Shown piece by piece: positions 14,719-21,901 of a DNA stretch of 64,000 bases. The DNA lies in contig BMQD01000010.1 of NCBI GenBank assembly GCA_014647935.1, positions 214,823 to 278,822 on the forward strand, written 5' to 3'. The notes beneath the pieces were generated by a model. The model was not told the origin of the DNA. It searched no databases and saw only the letters and a list, made by a program, of their open reading frames with translations. This stretch comes from Planomonospora parontospora. GTDB taxonomy: Bacteria; Actinomycetota; Actinomycetes; Streptosporangiales; Streptosporangiaceae. The number at the start of each line of letters is the position of its first letter. Position 1 is the first letter of the stretch. The position numbers and the translations under genes were made by a program.

Positions 14719-16582
14719 ATGGTTCCGGGATACCGCGAGGTTCGAGAGCTCGGCACCGGGAGCGGCGGCCGGGTGGTGCTGGCCACCTACACCGGCACGG
14801 GCGCCTACGTGGCCATCAAGTACCTGGACGCCGCGCTGCGGGACGACGGCCGGTTCACGGCGCGCTTCCGCGAGGAGGCGCGCGTCATGGTCGAACTCGA
14901 CGACCCGAACATCGTCAGGCTCTACGAGTACTACGAGGACGTGCTCGAAGCCGCCGTCGTCATGGAACTGGTCGACGGCGTCCCGCTGCGCGGGATCCTC
15001 CGCGACCACGGCGCGACGGGCCCCGAGGCGGCGCTGGCCGTGTTCAAGGGCGCCCTGCTGGGCCTGGCCCGGGCCCACTCGGCGGGCGTCCTGCACCGCG
15101 ACCTCCGGCCGGAGAACGTGCTGGTCCAGGCCGACGGGACCGGCAGGCTCACGGACTTCGGCATGGCCGCCCCCGGTACGGCCGGCGTCCCGGGCTACAC
15201 GGCGCCCGAGCGGCGGGCCGGGGAGCCGGCGGGCGCGGCGGCCGACCTCTACGCGGCCTCCTGCGTGTTCTTCGAGTGCCTCACCGGGCGTCGGCCGTAC
15301 CGGGCGGATCCCCTGACCGCGCCGGTGCCGTTGGAGGAGGTGCCCGCTCCGGTGCGGGGGCTGGTCGCGCACGGTATGGCCGACGACCCCAGGAACCGGC
15401 CGCCGACGGCCCGGGCGTTCGCCGCGGAGCTGGAGGTGGCCGCGCTGTCGGCCTACGGCCCGGAGTGGGAGCGGCGCGGACGGCGGCGCCTGGCCGAGCT
15501 GGCCACCCTGCTCGCGCTGGCCTTCCCGCTGGCCCGGACGGCGCCGGGCACCGGGCCGGAGGCCGCGCCGGGGAGCGGCGTCCCGGCCGCGCGGGACGCG
15601 GCCGGCCGGGTGGGCGGGCCGCGGCGTCCGCGGCTGCGCGCCAGGTTCCTGGCGGGGGCGGGCGTGGCGGCCTTCGCCGTCACCGCCGCCCTCGTCGCCG
15701 CGGGCCGCCCGGCCGGTCCGCTCGCCTCGGACAAGGTCTTCACCCCGCCTCCGGAGACGCCTGTGACCGGCCGGGAGCCCGCCGCGCGCTCCGGCGGGCC
15801 CGGATCCTCCGGGGCCTCGGACGCCCCGGCCCCGTCGCGGGACGCCGCCGGCGGCCGGAGCGCGCCCTCCCGGCGCGCCTCCTCGCCCGCCTCCGCCCCC
15901 GCGGTCCCCTCCGCCTCCGGTCTCCCCCGGCCTCCGCGCCTCCCCTCTACGGCGCCGTCACGCCCGGCTCCGGAGTCCTCCCGGCCCCCGGCTCCGCCCC
16001 GGAGCGACACCCCCGGCCCGTCCCCCTCCCGGAGCGACACCCCCGGCCCGTCCCGGAGTCCGGAGCCCGGTCCCGCCTCCCCCGGCGACCCGGCGCCGGG
16101 TCCGAGCGGCGCGCAGACCCCGCCCGCGCCGCCGCACGCGGTCGGCGAACTGGCCGTCACCGGGATCGACCAGGACGGGGCGACGATCAGCGTCCGCGCG
16201 TCGACCACGGCGGGCGTCGTGCTGACGGTCCGGTTCTCCGAGGGCCCGGCCGAGGACGGGCAGGAGGAGGCCCCGGTGCGCGCCCTCATGCTCAGCGGCT
16301 CCACCGCCTACCTCCCCGTCGTCCCGCACGCCTTCACCGCCCCGCCCTGCGGCCGGACCGTCCTGTGGCGGGTCACGGCCGAGACCCGGCCCCAGGCCCC
16401 CGGCGGCGCGCGGAGCCGTACGGTGGCGGTCACCGGCGCGCCGTGCCCGGAGGCCGCCGGACCGGGCTCCGGGCCGCCCGAGGATCTGCCCGAGGACGTC
16501 CCGGAGGACGTCTCGGAGGACGCCCGGGAGGAGGGCCGAGGACACGCCGGAGGACCCGGCGGGCCCGCCCGGCGCGCCCTGA
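14719..16582 (+). CDS. Transmembrane serine/threonine protein kinase (apparent 3' frameshift)
   Basis: Start ATG at 14719 follows GGAGGGGG. The kinase domain (about residues 1-260) has a glycine loop LGTGSGGRVVL, lysine in VAIKYL, HRDLRPEN (Asp128) with the usual Lys changed to Arg, DFG and APE-like TAPERR. A juxtamembrane region, one helix (FLAGAGVAAFAVTAALVAAG), a long Pro/Ser-rich linker and an extracellular beta domain follow. Near the end an acidic P-E-D repeat breaks off at the GGG run 16533-16535. In the sequence as given the frame stays open to 17079, running 326 bases into the SDR gene. Shifting frame at the GGG restores the E-D-T-P-E-D repeat and stops at 16582. I give the shifted end as the likely original. 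Confidence 0.78.
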
Positions 16583-16753
16583 GACGGCGCCCCGGGTCCC
16601 GTCCCGGGACCGCGGGCGCGCCTTGCAGGCCAACCAAGCACGCGCTAGGTTGGTGGCCGGTGACGCACCCCGCCCGTCGGGCGCCCGCCGTCCCGGCGGG
16701 ACGGCCGCCCGGTCCGGCGCGCGAGGCGGCACGAGCCCGAGAAGGAGCGTGGA

Positions 16754-17503
16754 ATGGGTCTGCTGGACGGCAAGGTCGCCCTGGTCACGGGTGGCGCGCG
16801 GGGTATGGGGGAGGCGCACGTGCGGCTCTTCCTCGACGAGGGCGCGCGGGTCGTCTTCGGAGACGTGCTCGCCGACGAGGGCAAGGCGCTCGCCGAGGAG
16901 ACCGGAGCGCTCTTCGTCCCCCAGGACGTGACGGACCCGGCCGACTGGGAGCGGGCGGTCGGCGCCGCCGTCGAGGCGCACGGCAGGCTCGACGTCCTGG
17001 TCAACAACGCCGGGATCCTCAGGTTCCGCCGGATCGCCGACATGACGCTCCAGGAGTACGAGCAGGTCATCGACGTTAACCTCAAGGGCACCTGGCTGGG
17101 CGTCAAGTCGGTGATCGAGCCGATGAAGGCCGCCGGCGGCGGCTCGATCGTGAACATCTCCTCGGTCGAGGGCTTCATCGGCGCCGAGGGCATGTCCGCC
17201 TACGCCGCCTCGAAGTTCGGCGTGCGCGGCGTCACCAAGGCCGCCGCCCGCGAGCTGGCCCGCTTCGGGATCCGGGTCAACTCCGTCCACCCCGGCTCGA
17301 TCGACACGCCCATGGTCCGGACCCCGGAGGTCGCCGCCGAGGTGGACGGCGAGGCGTTCTTCAAGTCCATGGTGATCAAGCGGTTCGCCCGGCCGGTCGA
17401 GGTCTCGCACGTGGTGGCCTTCCTGGCCTCCGACCGGGCGAGCTACTGCACGGGCAGCGAGTTCACGGTGGACGGGGGCATGCTCACCGGCGCCGGCTAC
17501 TGA
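16754..17503 (+). CDS. SDR family oxidoreductase (3alpha/20beta-hydroxysteroid dehydrogenase-like)
   Basis: 249-residue classical short-chain dehydrogenase. Cofactor motif TGGARGMG, acidic residue GDV (NAD-preferring), NNAG, catalytic Ser in NISSVEG, and YAASK (Tyr and Lys) are all intact. The sequence resembles 3alpha,20beta-hydroxysteroid dehydrogenases and cyclopentanol-type SDRs, which are hard to separate without assay. The GAGAAGGAGCGTGG region gives a good ribosome site before the ATG. The convergent neighbour is a thioesterase under a KstR-like operator, which makes a steroid or lipid substrate worth considering, though the two genes are not co-transcribed. Confidence 0.93.
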   Translation: MGLLDGKVALVTGGARGMGEAHVRLFLDEGARVVFGDVLADEGKALAEETGALFVPQDVTDPADWERAVGAAVEAHGRLDVLVNNAGILRFRRIADMTLQEYEQVIDVNLKGTWLGVKSVIEPMKAAGGGSIVNISSVEGFIGAEGMSAYAASKFGVRGVTKAAARELARFGIRVNSVHPGSIDTPMVRTPEVAAEVDGEAFFKSMVIKRFARPVEVSHVVAFLASDRASYCTGSEFTVDGGMLTGAGY

Positions 17504-17562
17504 GCCGCCCCGCCCTTCCCGGCGGCGCCGCACCGGCGCGGGGACCAGGGCGGGCGCCCCGC

Positions 17563-17582
17563 CGGTTCCGGCGCCGGACCGG
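17563..17582. terminator. Possible bidirectional terminator between SDR and thioesterase
   Basis: A 12-base palindrome TCCGGCGCCGGA (17567-17578) extends with mismatches to about 20 bases in the 103-base gap between the two convergent genes. The structure is short and the assignment is tentative. Confidence 0.3.
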
Positions 17583-17606
17583 CGCGCACGGGCCCGCCAT
17601 CGGGTC

Positions 17607-18284
17607 CTACCGCTCCCGGACCGGCGCTTGACCGGGCTTTGACCCGGCCCCGTCGCCCGCCCCCCGGCCGGGCCACCCGGCGGGGGTGACGAACAGCCCG
17701 CTCGCCTCGGCCAGCGCGGTGCCGTCCGGAAGGGCGATGCGGCCCTCGGCCCAGGTCTTGCGCCCTTCCGACCTCGTGTACTCCGCGGTGGCGACCAGCG
17801 GCTCGCCGTACGGCACCGGCCTGCGGTAGCGCAGGGTCAGGGTCCCGGTCACACCGGGGAAACCGGCCGCCGCCACGGCCTCGCCCAGCAGGTGGTCGAG
17901 GATCATCGCGCTGACGCCGCCGTGCACCGAGGCGGGCGGGCCCGCGTGGACCGGCCGGAAGCTCAGCTCGGCGCGGACCGTGCGCTCCGGGGTGACCCGG
18001 ACGACCAGCGGGAGGGCGTGCGGGTTGGCGGAGCCGGTGACCGCGTTGCCCACGTTCCTGGGGACGCCTCCGGGACCGAGCTCGAACGACCGGGGGGACT
18101 CGCGCCGCAGCGCGCCGAGCCGCTCCGTGAGAGCGGCCAGTTCGGCGGCGACGGCGGTGATCTCACTCTCCGGGACGTCCGTCAGCACGACCGCGTCGGC
18201 CAGGGCGCGGGCCCGGCGGCTGAGTTCGACCAGGGCGGCGAGGCGGGCCTCGGCGTCCTCCGTGGGGGTGACGTCGATCGTCAT
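17607..18284 (-). CDS. PaaI family acyl-CoA thioesterase
   Basis: 225 residues with a C-terminal hotdog domain: GPPASVHGGVSAMILDHLLG supplies the H-G-G-x-x-x-x-x-x-D motif of PaaI-type thioesterases, followed by TGTLTLRYRRPVPYGEPLVATAEY. An N-terminal helical extension of about 80 residues precedes it, which is seen in thioesterases annotated near fatty acid and steroid degradation genes. Hydrolysis of an acyl-CoA is expected. The promoter carries TAGAACACGTTCTA at 18295-18308, a match to the KstR operator pattern, suggesting control by a KstR-like TetR repressor encoded elsewhere. Confidence 0.88.
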   Translation of the reverse strand: MTIDVTPTEDAEARLAALVELSRRARALADAVVLTDVPESEITAVAAELAALTERLGALRRESPRSFELGPGGVPRNVGNAVTGSANPHALPLVVRVTPERTVRAELSFRPVHAGPPASVHGGVSAMILDHLLGEAVAAAGFPGVTGTLTLRYRRPVPYGEPLVATAEYTRSEGRKTWAEGRIALPDGTALAEASGLFVTPAGWPGRGAGDGAGSKPGQAPVRER

Positions 18285-18294
18285 GGCAGTATAT

Positions 18295-18308
18295 TAGAAC
18301 ACGTTCTA
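18295..18308. promoter_or_regulatory. KstR-like operator
   Basis: TAGAACACGTTCTA fits the pattern TnnAACnnGTTnnA described for the mycobacterial steroid-catabolism repressor KstR, with all fixed positions matched. It lies 11 bases upstream of the thioesterase start and overlaps possible -10 sequences (TATAGA, TATACT) on the minus strand. Confidence 0.6.
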
Positions 18309-18664
18309 TAGAATCTCATTCGGATCCGGTAGGGACTTCGCCACGCCCGGGTTACGTAGATTTTTTCGTTGGACCGGTTTACTGGAAGAAATCCCCAAAA
18401 GCCCGCTGACGTCGGACTTTCTGCCCTCCGGGGCGTCCCTGCGGGCTTGATGTCCGCTTGGGGTGGTCTTGACCTGTCCTTATCTGCGGGTAGCCTCCCT
18501 CGTCACGGAAGACCACCGACCAATGGTGCCGCCACACGCACCCCGCTCCTCTCCCCTGAGGTGCGCGCGTGAACGCGCCATCGTCCGACCTGACCTCCCG
18601 TAAGCCCGGTCGCGGGGCGGCGCGACCATGCCCCCATGGCTTGCGGAGGGTCCCCCACTTCCAT
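18309..18664. promoter_or_regulatory. 356-base intergenic region with a promoter for the CHAP gene
   Basis: This gap separates the divergent thioesterase and CHAP genes. A sigma-70-like pair TTGACC (18469-18474) and TAGCCT (18491-18496), spacing 16, points toward the CHAP gene and would give a leader of about 165 bases. CHAP and Rpf genes of actinomycetes often have a ydaO (cyclic di-AMP) riboswitch; I looked for its conserved segments here and did not find them convincingly. Nothing else was recognised. Confidence 0.4.
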
Positions 18665-20290
18665 ATGACACCTGAGATCGAAAAGTTCATCGAGCTGCTC
18701 GAGAGCCAGCTCGGCTACGCCGAGAAGAGCAGCGGCTACACCAAGTTCGGCGACTGGTACGGCAGCACCGTCGACATCGACGAGGACTTCGCCAACGCCC
18801 CCTGGTGCGACATGTACCTGTCGTGGGCGGCCAAGAAGCTCGGTTACGAGGACTGGATCGGCCAGTTCGCCTACACCGTGTACCACGCCCAGTGGTTCAA
18901 GGAGCAGGACGCCTGGGGGACCACCCCCAAGCCCGGCGCCATCGTCTTCTTCGACTGGACGGGCACGAACAAGATCAGCCACATCGACCACGTCGGGATC
19001 GTCACCCGGGTGGACGGCGGGACCATCCACACCATCGAGGGCAACATCGACGGCGGCGTCGCCAAGCGCAAGGAGCGCGACACCAGCAAGGTCGTCGGCT
19101 ACGGCTACCCGGAGAAGATCAAGGCCCGGCTGGACAGGGAGGCCACCGAGAAGCAGGCGGTCAACACCTCCGCCGACGTGTCAGGGGGCAACTCCGTCTT
19201 CCTGGAGCCCCCGACCAGCCTGTTCTCCGTGATCCCCGCTCCGGTCCCCCTCCCCTTCGGGAAGGAGGACGCCTCGCCCGAGAAGGCCGTCCAGGCCGCG
19301 GCCGAGCCCGCCCGGAAGGCGCAGGCCGCCCAGCCCCCCCGGAAGGCCACCTCGAAGGCCGGCACGGAGAAGGCGCCCGCGAAGGCCGCGGCCGCCCCGG
19401 AGGAGACCGCTTCCTCCGGCACGACCGCCGAGGCCGCCGCCACGGCCCCGGTCACGGCGTCCGCCCCCGTTCCGGCCGCCGCCGGCCGTACCGCCCCGGG
19501 CAAGCACGCCAAGCCCGCCGCCGCCGACACCCAGGCGATCGCCACGGCTCCGGCCGCCGCCGGCGGCCTGACCCCCGCCACTCCCGACCTGTCGAGCCCC
19601 ACCGTGCTGGCCCCGGTCCTGCTCGCCGCCGCCGCGATCATCGCCCACACCAAGATCAAGCAGTCGGGGCTGCGCCTGGCCTTCTCCACCGGAGGCTCCG
19701 AGCGCCCGTCCCGCCGCGCCGCCGGTTCCCACCGCACCGGGGGCCGCCGCCGCGCACCCGGCCGCCGCAGGCTCACCGCGGGCACCCCGCTCACCCGGAG
19801 GTCCTTCGCCTCGCAGGAGTTCTCCGCCACCCGGGAGACGCCCCCCACCGGTGGGGTCCCCGTGCTCCCCTCCGTGCCCGAGACCACTGTGGCAGCCGGG
19901 CTCGCGCCGGTCCCGACCTCCGAGTTCCCCTCGGTCACGACCCCCGTGGCCCGCATCGAGGAGGCGGTCTCCGCCGAGCGGCCCCGCCTCCCCTACCAGG
20001 GCAGGCGCCGCCTCCGGGAACGCCCGGTGGTGGAGTCCTCGACCTTCGTCCAGGACGCGCCGCTGCGGGGCCGCCGCCACCGCAGAGCGGAGTCCTCGAC
20101 CTTCGTCCAGGACGCGCCGCTGCGGGGCCGCCGCCACCGCCGGACCGAGTCGGCCGTCAGCACGACCATCCCGGCCGCCCTGCCCGCCGAACACGGCGAC
20201 CTGCTCGCCCCCGCCGGTCCGGACCTCCTCGACGCCCCGCCCTCCGGCGGGTACCGGGGCCGTCGCCGCCGGGAGGCCGTACCGGTCTGA
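18665..20290 (+). CDS. CHAP-domain protein with Ala/Pro-rich region and Arg-rich tail
   Basis: 541 residues from the ATG at 18665; longer starts would add a poorly coding Arg/Pro segment. Residues 1-150 form a CHAP (NlpC/P60-like) amidase or peptidase domain with Cys48 in APWCDMYLSW and His at 106/109 in ISHIDHVGIV, then IHTIEGNID. An Ala/Lys/Pro-rich region (about 200-310) and a hydrophobic stretch (SPTVLAPVLLAAAAIIAHTK) precede a basic tail containing two copies of a 19-residue repeat. There is no N-terminal signal peptide. CHAP domains cleave peptidoglycan, but a protein of this layout would place the enzyme on the cytoplasmic side of a single membrane helix unless exported otherwise. Confidence 0.85.
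   Translation: MTPEIEKFIELLESQLGYAEKSSGYTKFGDWYGSTVDIDEDFANAPWCDMYLSWAAKKLGYEDWIGQFAYTVYHAQWFKEQDAWGTTPKPGAIVFFDWTGTNKISHIDHVGIVTRVDGGTIHTIEGNIDGGVAKRKERDTSKVVGYGYPEKIKARLDREATEKQAVNTSADVSGGNSVFLEPPTSLFSVIPAPVPLPFGKEDASPEKAVQAAAEPARKAQAAQPPRKATSKAGTEKAPAKAAAAPEETASSGTTAEAAATAPVTASAPVPAAAGRTAPGKHAKPAAADTQAIATAPAAAGGLTPATPDLSSPTVLAPVLLAAAAIIAHTKIKQSGLRLAFSTGGSERPSRRAAGSHRTGGRRRAPGRRRLTAGTPLTRRSFASQEFSATRETPPTGGVPVLPSVPETTVAAGLAPVPTSEFPSVTTPVARIEEAVSAERPRLPYQGRRRLRERPVVESSTFVQDAPLRGRRHRRAESSTFVQDAPLRGRRHRRTESAVSTTIPAALPAEHGDLLAPAGPDLLDAPPSGGYRGRRRREAVPV
20033..20146 (+). repeat. 57-base in-frame tandem repeat in the CHAP gene
   Basis: Two copies (20033-20089 and 20090-20146) are identical over their first 51 bases and encode the 19-residue unit ESSTFVQDAPLRGRRHRR plus one residue. 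The near identity indicates a recent duplication. Confidence 0.9.
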
Positions 20291-20295
20291 TCGGC

Positions 20296-20333
20296 CCGCC
20301 GGGACGGCCGGGCGCTCCCGGCCCGTCCCGGCG
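20296..20333. terminator. Stem-loop terminator after the CHAP gene
   Basis: An inverted repeat of about 17 base pairs with one bulged C (left arm from CCGCCGGGACGG, right arm ending CCCGGCGG) and a short loop lies just after the CHAP stop, ahead of the convergent SMP-30 gene. Confidence 0.65.
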
Positions 20334-20354
20334 GCGAGGGCGGACCGGGGACGC

Positions 20355-21260
20355 TCACGCGTGGGCGGGTCCGGCTCCGCGCACGTTCAGCATGATCGCG
20401 TAGACGGAGGTCGAGGCGGTCACGAACAGCCAGTTCCGCTTCAGCCCGCCGAAGACCAGATTGGAGGTCTTCTCCGGGAGGCGGAGCCTGCCGATGAGGG
20501 TGCCGTCCGGGGCGAGGCAGTGCACGCCCTCGTGCGTGGCGGCCCAGATCCGGCCGGTGTCGTCGAGCCTGATCCCGTCCAGCCCTCCCGCGGCGCACTC
20601 GGCGAGCACCCCGCCGCCCGACAGGGTGCCGTCGTCACGCACGTCGAAGGACCTCAGGTGCCCGCGCCTGGTGTCGGCGACGTAGAGCAGCCTTTCGTCG
20701 GGGGAGAAGGCCAGCCCGTTGGGCCTGGCGAAGTCGCCTGCCACGACGCGGACCTCGCCGGTGACCGGATCGACGCGGTAGACGTTGTCCGCGCCGATCT
20801 CGCTGTCCGCCCGGTGCCCCTCGTAGTCGCTGGTGATGCCGTAGGAGGGGTCGGTGAACCAGATCGAGCCGTCGGACCTGACCACCACGTCGTTGGGGCT
20901 GTTGAGCCGCCTGCCCTCCCAGCGGTCGGCGATCACGGTGATCGAGCCGTCGTGTTCGGTGCGCGTGACCCGGCGGTTGCCCTGTTCGCAGGAGACCAGC
21001 CGGCCCAGGGTGTCGAGGGTGTGGCCGTTGGTGTGGCCCGCGGGGGCCCGGAAGGGGCCGACCGCACCGGTCAGCTCGTCCCACCGGAGCATCCGGTCGT
21101 TGGGGATGTCGCTCCAGAGCAGATAGCGGCCCGCGGGAACGTAGACGGGTCCCTCGGCCCACCGGCAGCCCCGGTGGATCCGCTCGACGCGCTCGTCCCC
21201 GCCGACCGCGGCGAAGCGCTCGTCCAGGACGTCGAACTCGGCGGGAATGGTTTCGGTCAC
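20355..21260 (-). CDS. SMP-30/gluconolactonase family protein
   Basis: 301-residue six-bladed beta-propeller lactonase. The metal-binding residues expected of the family are visible: Glu in RWAEGPVYV, Asn in SPNDVVV, Asn in ARPNGLAFS and Asp in GGLDGIRLD. Motifs such as GSIWFTDPSYG and LYVADT are typical. It should hydrolyse a sugar or related lactone; the exact substrate cannot be predicted. It is divergent from an Lrp/AsnC regulator 65 bases away, which may control it. Length and start are normal. Confidence 0.92.
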   Translation of the reverse strand: MTETIPAEFDVLDERFAAVGGDERVERIHRGCRWAEGPVYVPAGRYLLWSDIPNDRMLRWDELTGAVGPFRAPAGHTNGHTLDTLGRLVSCEQGNRRVTRTEHDGSITVIADRWEGRRLNSPNDVVVRSDGSIWFTDPSYGITSDYEGHRADSEIGADNVYRVDPVTGEVRVVAGDFARPNGLAFSPDERLLYVADTRRGHLRSFDVRDDGTLSGGGVLAECAAGGLDGIRLDDTGRIWAATHEGVHCLAPDGTLIGRLRLPEKTSNLVFGGLKRNWLFVTASTSVYAIMLNVRGAGPAHA

Positions 21261-21325
21261 GAGAAGAGCAAAGCGGACCGAATGCCATCATGTCAAACAA
21301 GCTTTGATCTTGATATCATCCCGTC

Positions 21326-21781
21326 ATGGACGATATAGACAAGATGCTGATCGGCCTGCTCCAGGAGGACGCCACCCAGTCGTACGCCGCGCTCGGCGCG
21401 GCCGTGGGCCTGTCGGGCGGCGCGGCGCACGAGCGGGTCAGGAAGCTGCGCGAGCGCGGGCTGATCCGGCGCACCACCGTGGAGATCGACGCCGCGGCGG
21501 CCGGCCGGCCGGTGCTGGCCTACGTGATGGTCGACGGGAACACCTGGATGGGCGGCACCGCCGAGGCGCTCCGGGCCATCCCCGAGATCGAGGAGGCGCA
21601 CGTGATCGCAGGCCCGGCCTCGCTCCTGGTCAAGGTCCGCACGTCGAGCACCCGGGAGCTGCAGGAGGTGCTGCGCAGGGTGTTCGGGGTCGACGGGGTC
21701 TCGGCGACGCAGACGGTCGTCGTGCTCGAGACCTTCTTCGAGCGCGGCGTCCACGTCCCGGGACCCCAGCGGCCGGGGTGA
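21326..21781 (+). CDS. Lrp/AsnC family transcriptional regulator
   Basis: 151 residues: an N-terminal helix-turn-helix (IDKMLIGLLQEDATQSYAALGAAVGLSGGAAHERVRKLRERGLI in outline) and a C-terminal RAM/AsnC ligand-binding domain (VLAYVMVDG, then IEEAHVIAGPASLLVKVRT, with the G-x-x-x-x-x-V pattern of the effector loop). Such proteins form octamers and respond to amino acids or related small molecules. It is divergent from the SMP-30 gene; a TGATATCA palindrome at about 21308-21315 lies in the shared region just before its start and could be part of a binding site. Confidence 0.92.
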   Translation: MDDIDKMLIGLLQEDATQSYAALGAAVGLSGGAAHERVRKLRERGLIRRTTVEIDAAAAGRPVLAYVMVDGNTWMGGTAEALRAIPEIEEAHVIAGPASLLVKVRTSSTRELQEVLRRVFGVDGVSATQTVVVLETFFERGVHVPGPQRPG

Positions 21782-21815
21782 GCCGGCCCGCCCCCGGCAC
21801 GGCGCCCCTCCGGCC

Positions 21816-21877
21816 CGGGCGGCCCCGGTCCGGCGCCGCTCAGGCGCGGGCGGCCCCGGTCCGGCGCCGCTCAGGCG
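21816..21877. repeat. Perfect 31-base tandem duplication
   Basis: Two identical 31-base units (21816-21846 and 21847-21877) begin CGGGCGGCCCCGG and end GCTCAGGCG; the last 11 bases recur once more near 21899. It fills the gap between the convergent Lrp and MMPL genes and overlaps neither. Confidence 0.85.
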
Positions 21878-21901
21878 CGCGGCGCTCAAGCACCGCACCG
21901 C

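Noticed and set aside
16583-17079. Extension of the kinase into the SDR gene
   Set aside because: The translation becomes Arg/Gly-rich and runs over a real gene in another frame; a frameshift at 16533-16535 explains the end better.
18400-18600. ydaO/cyclic di-AMP riboswitch upstream of the CHAP gene
   Set aside because: Expected for this gene class, but the conserved segments could not be identified by eye; a covariance-model scan would settle it.
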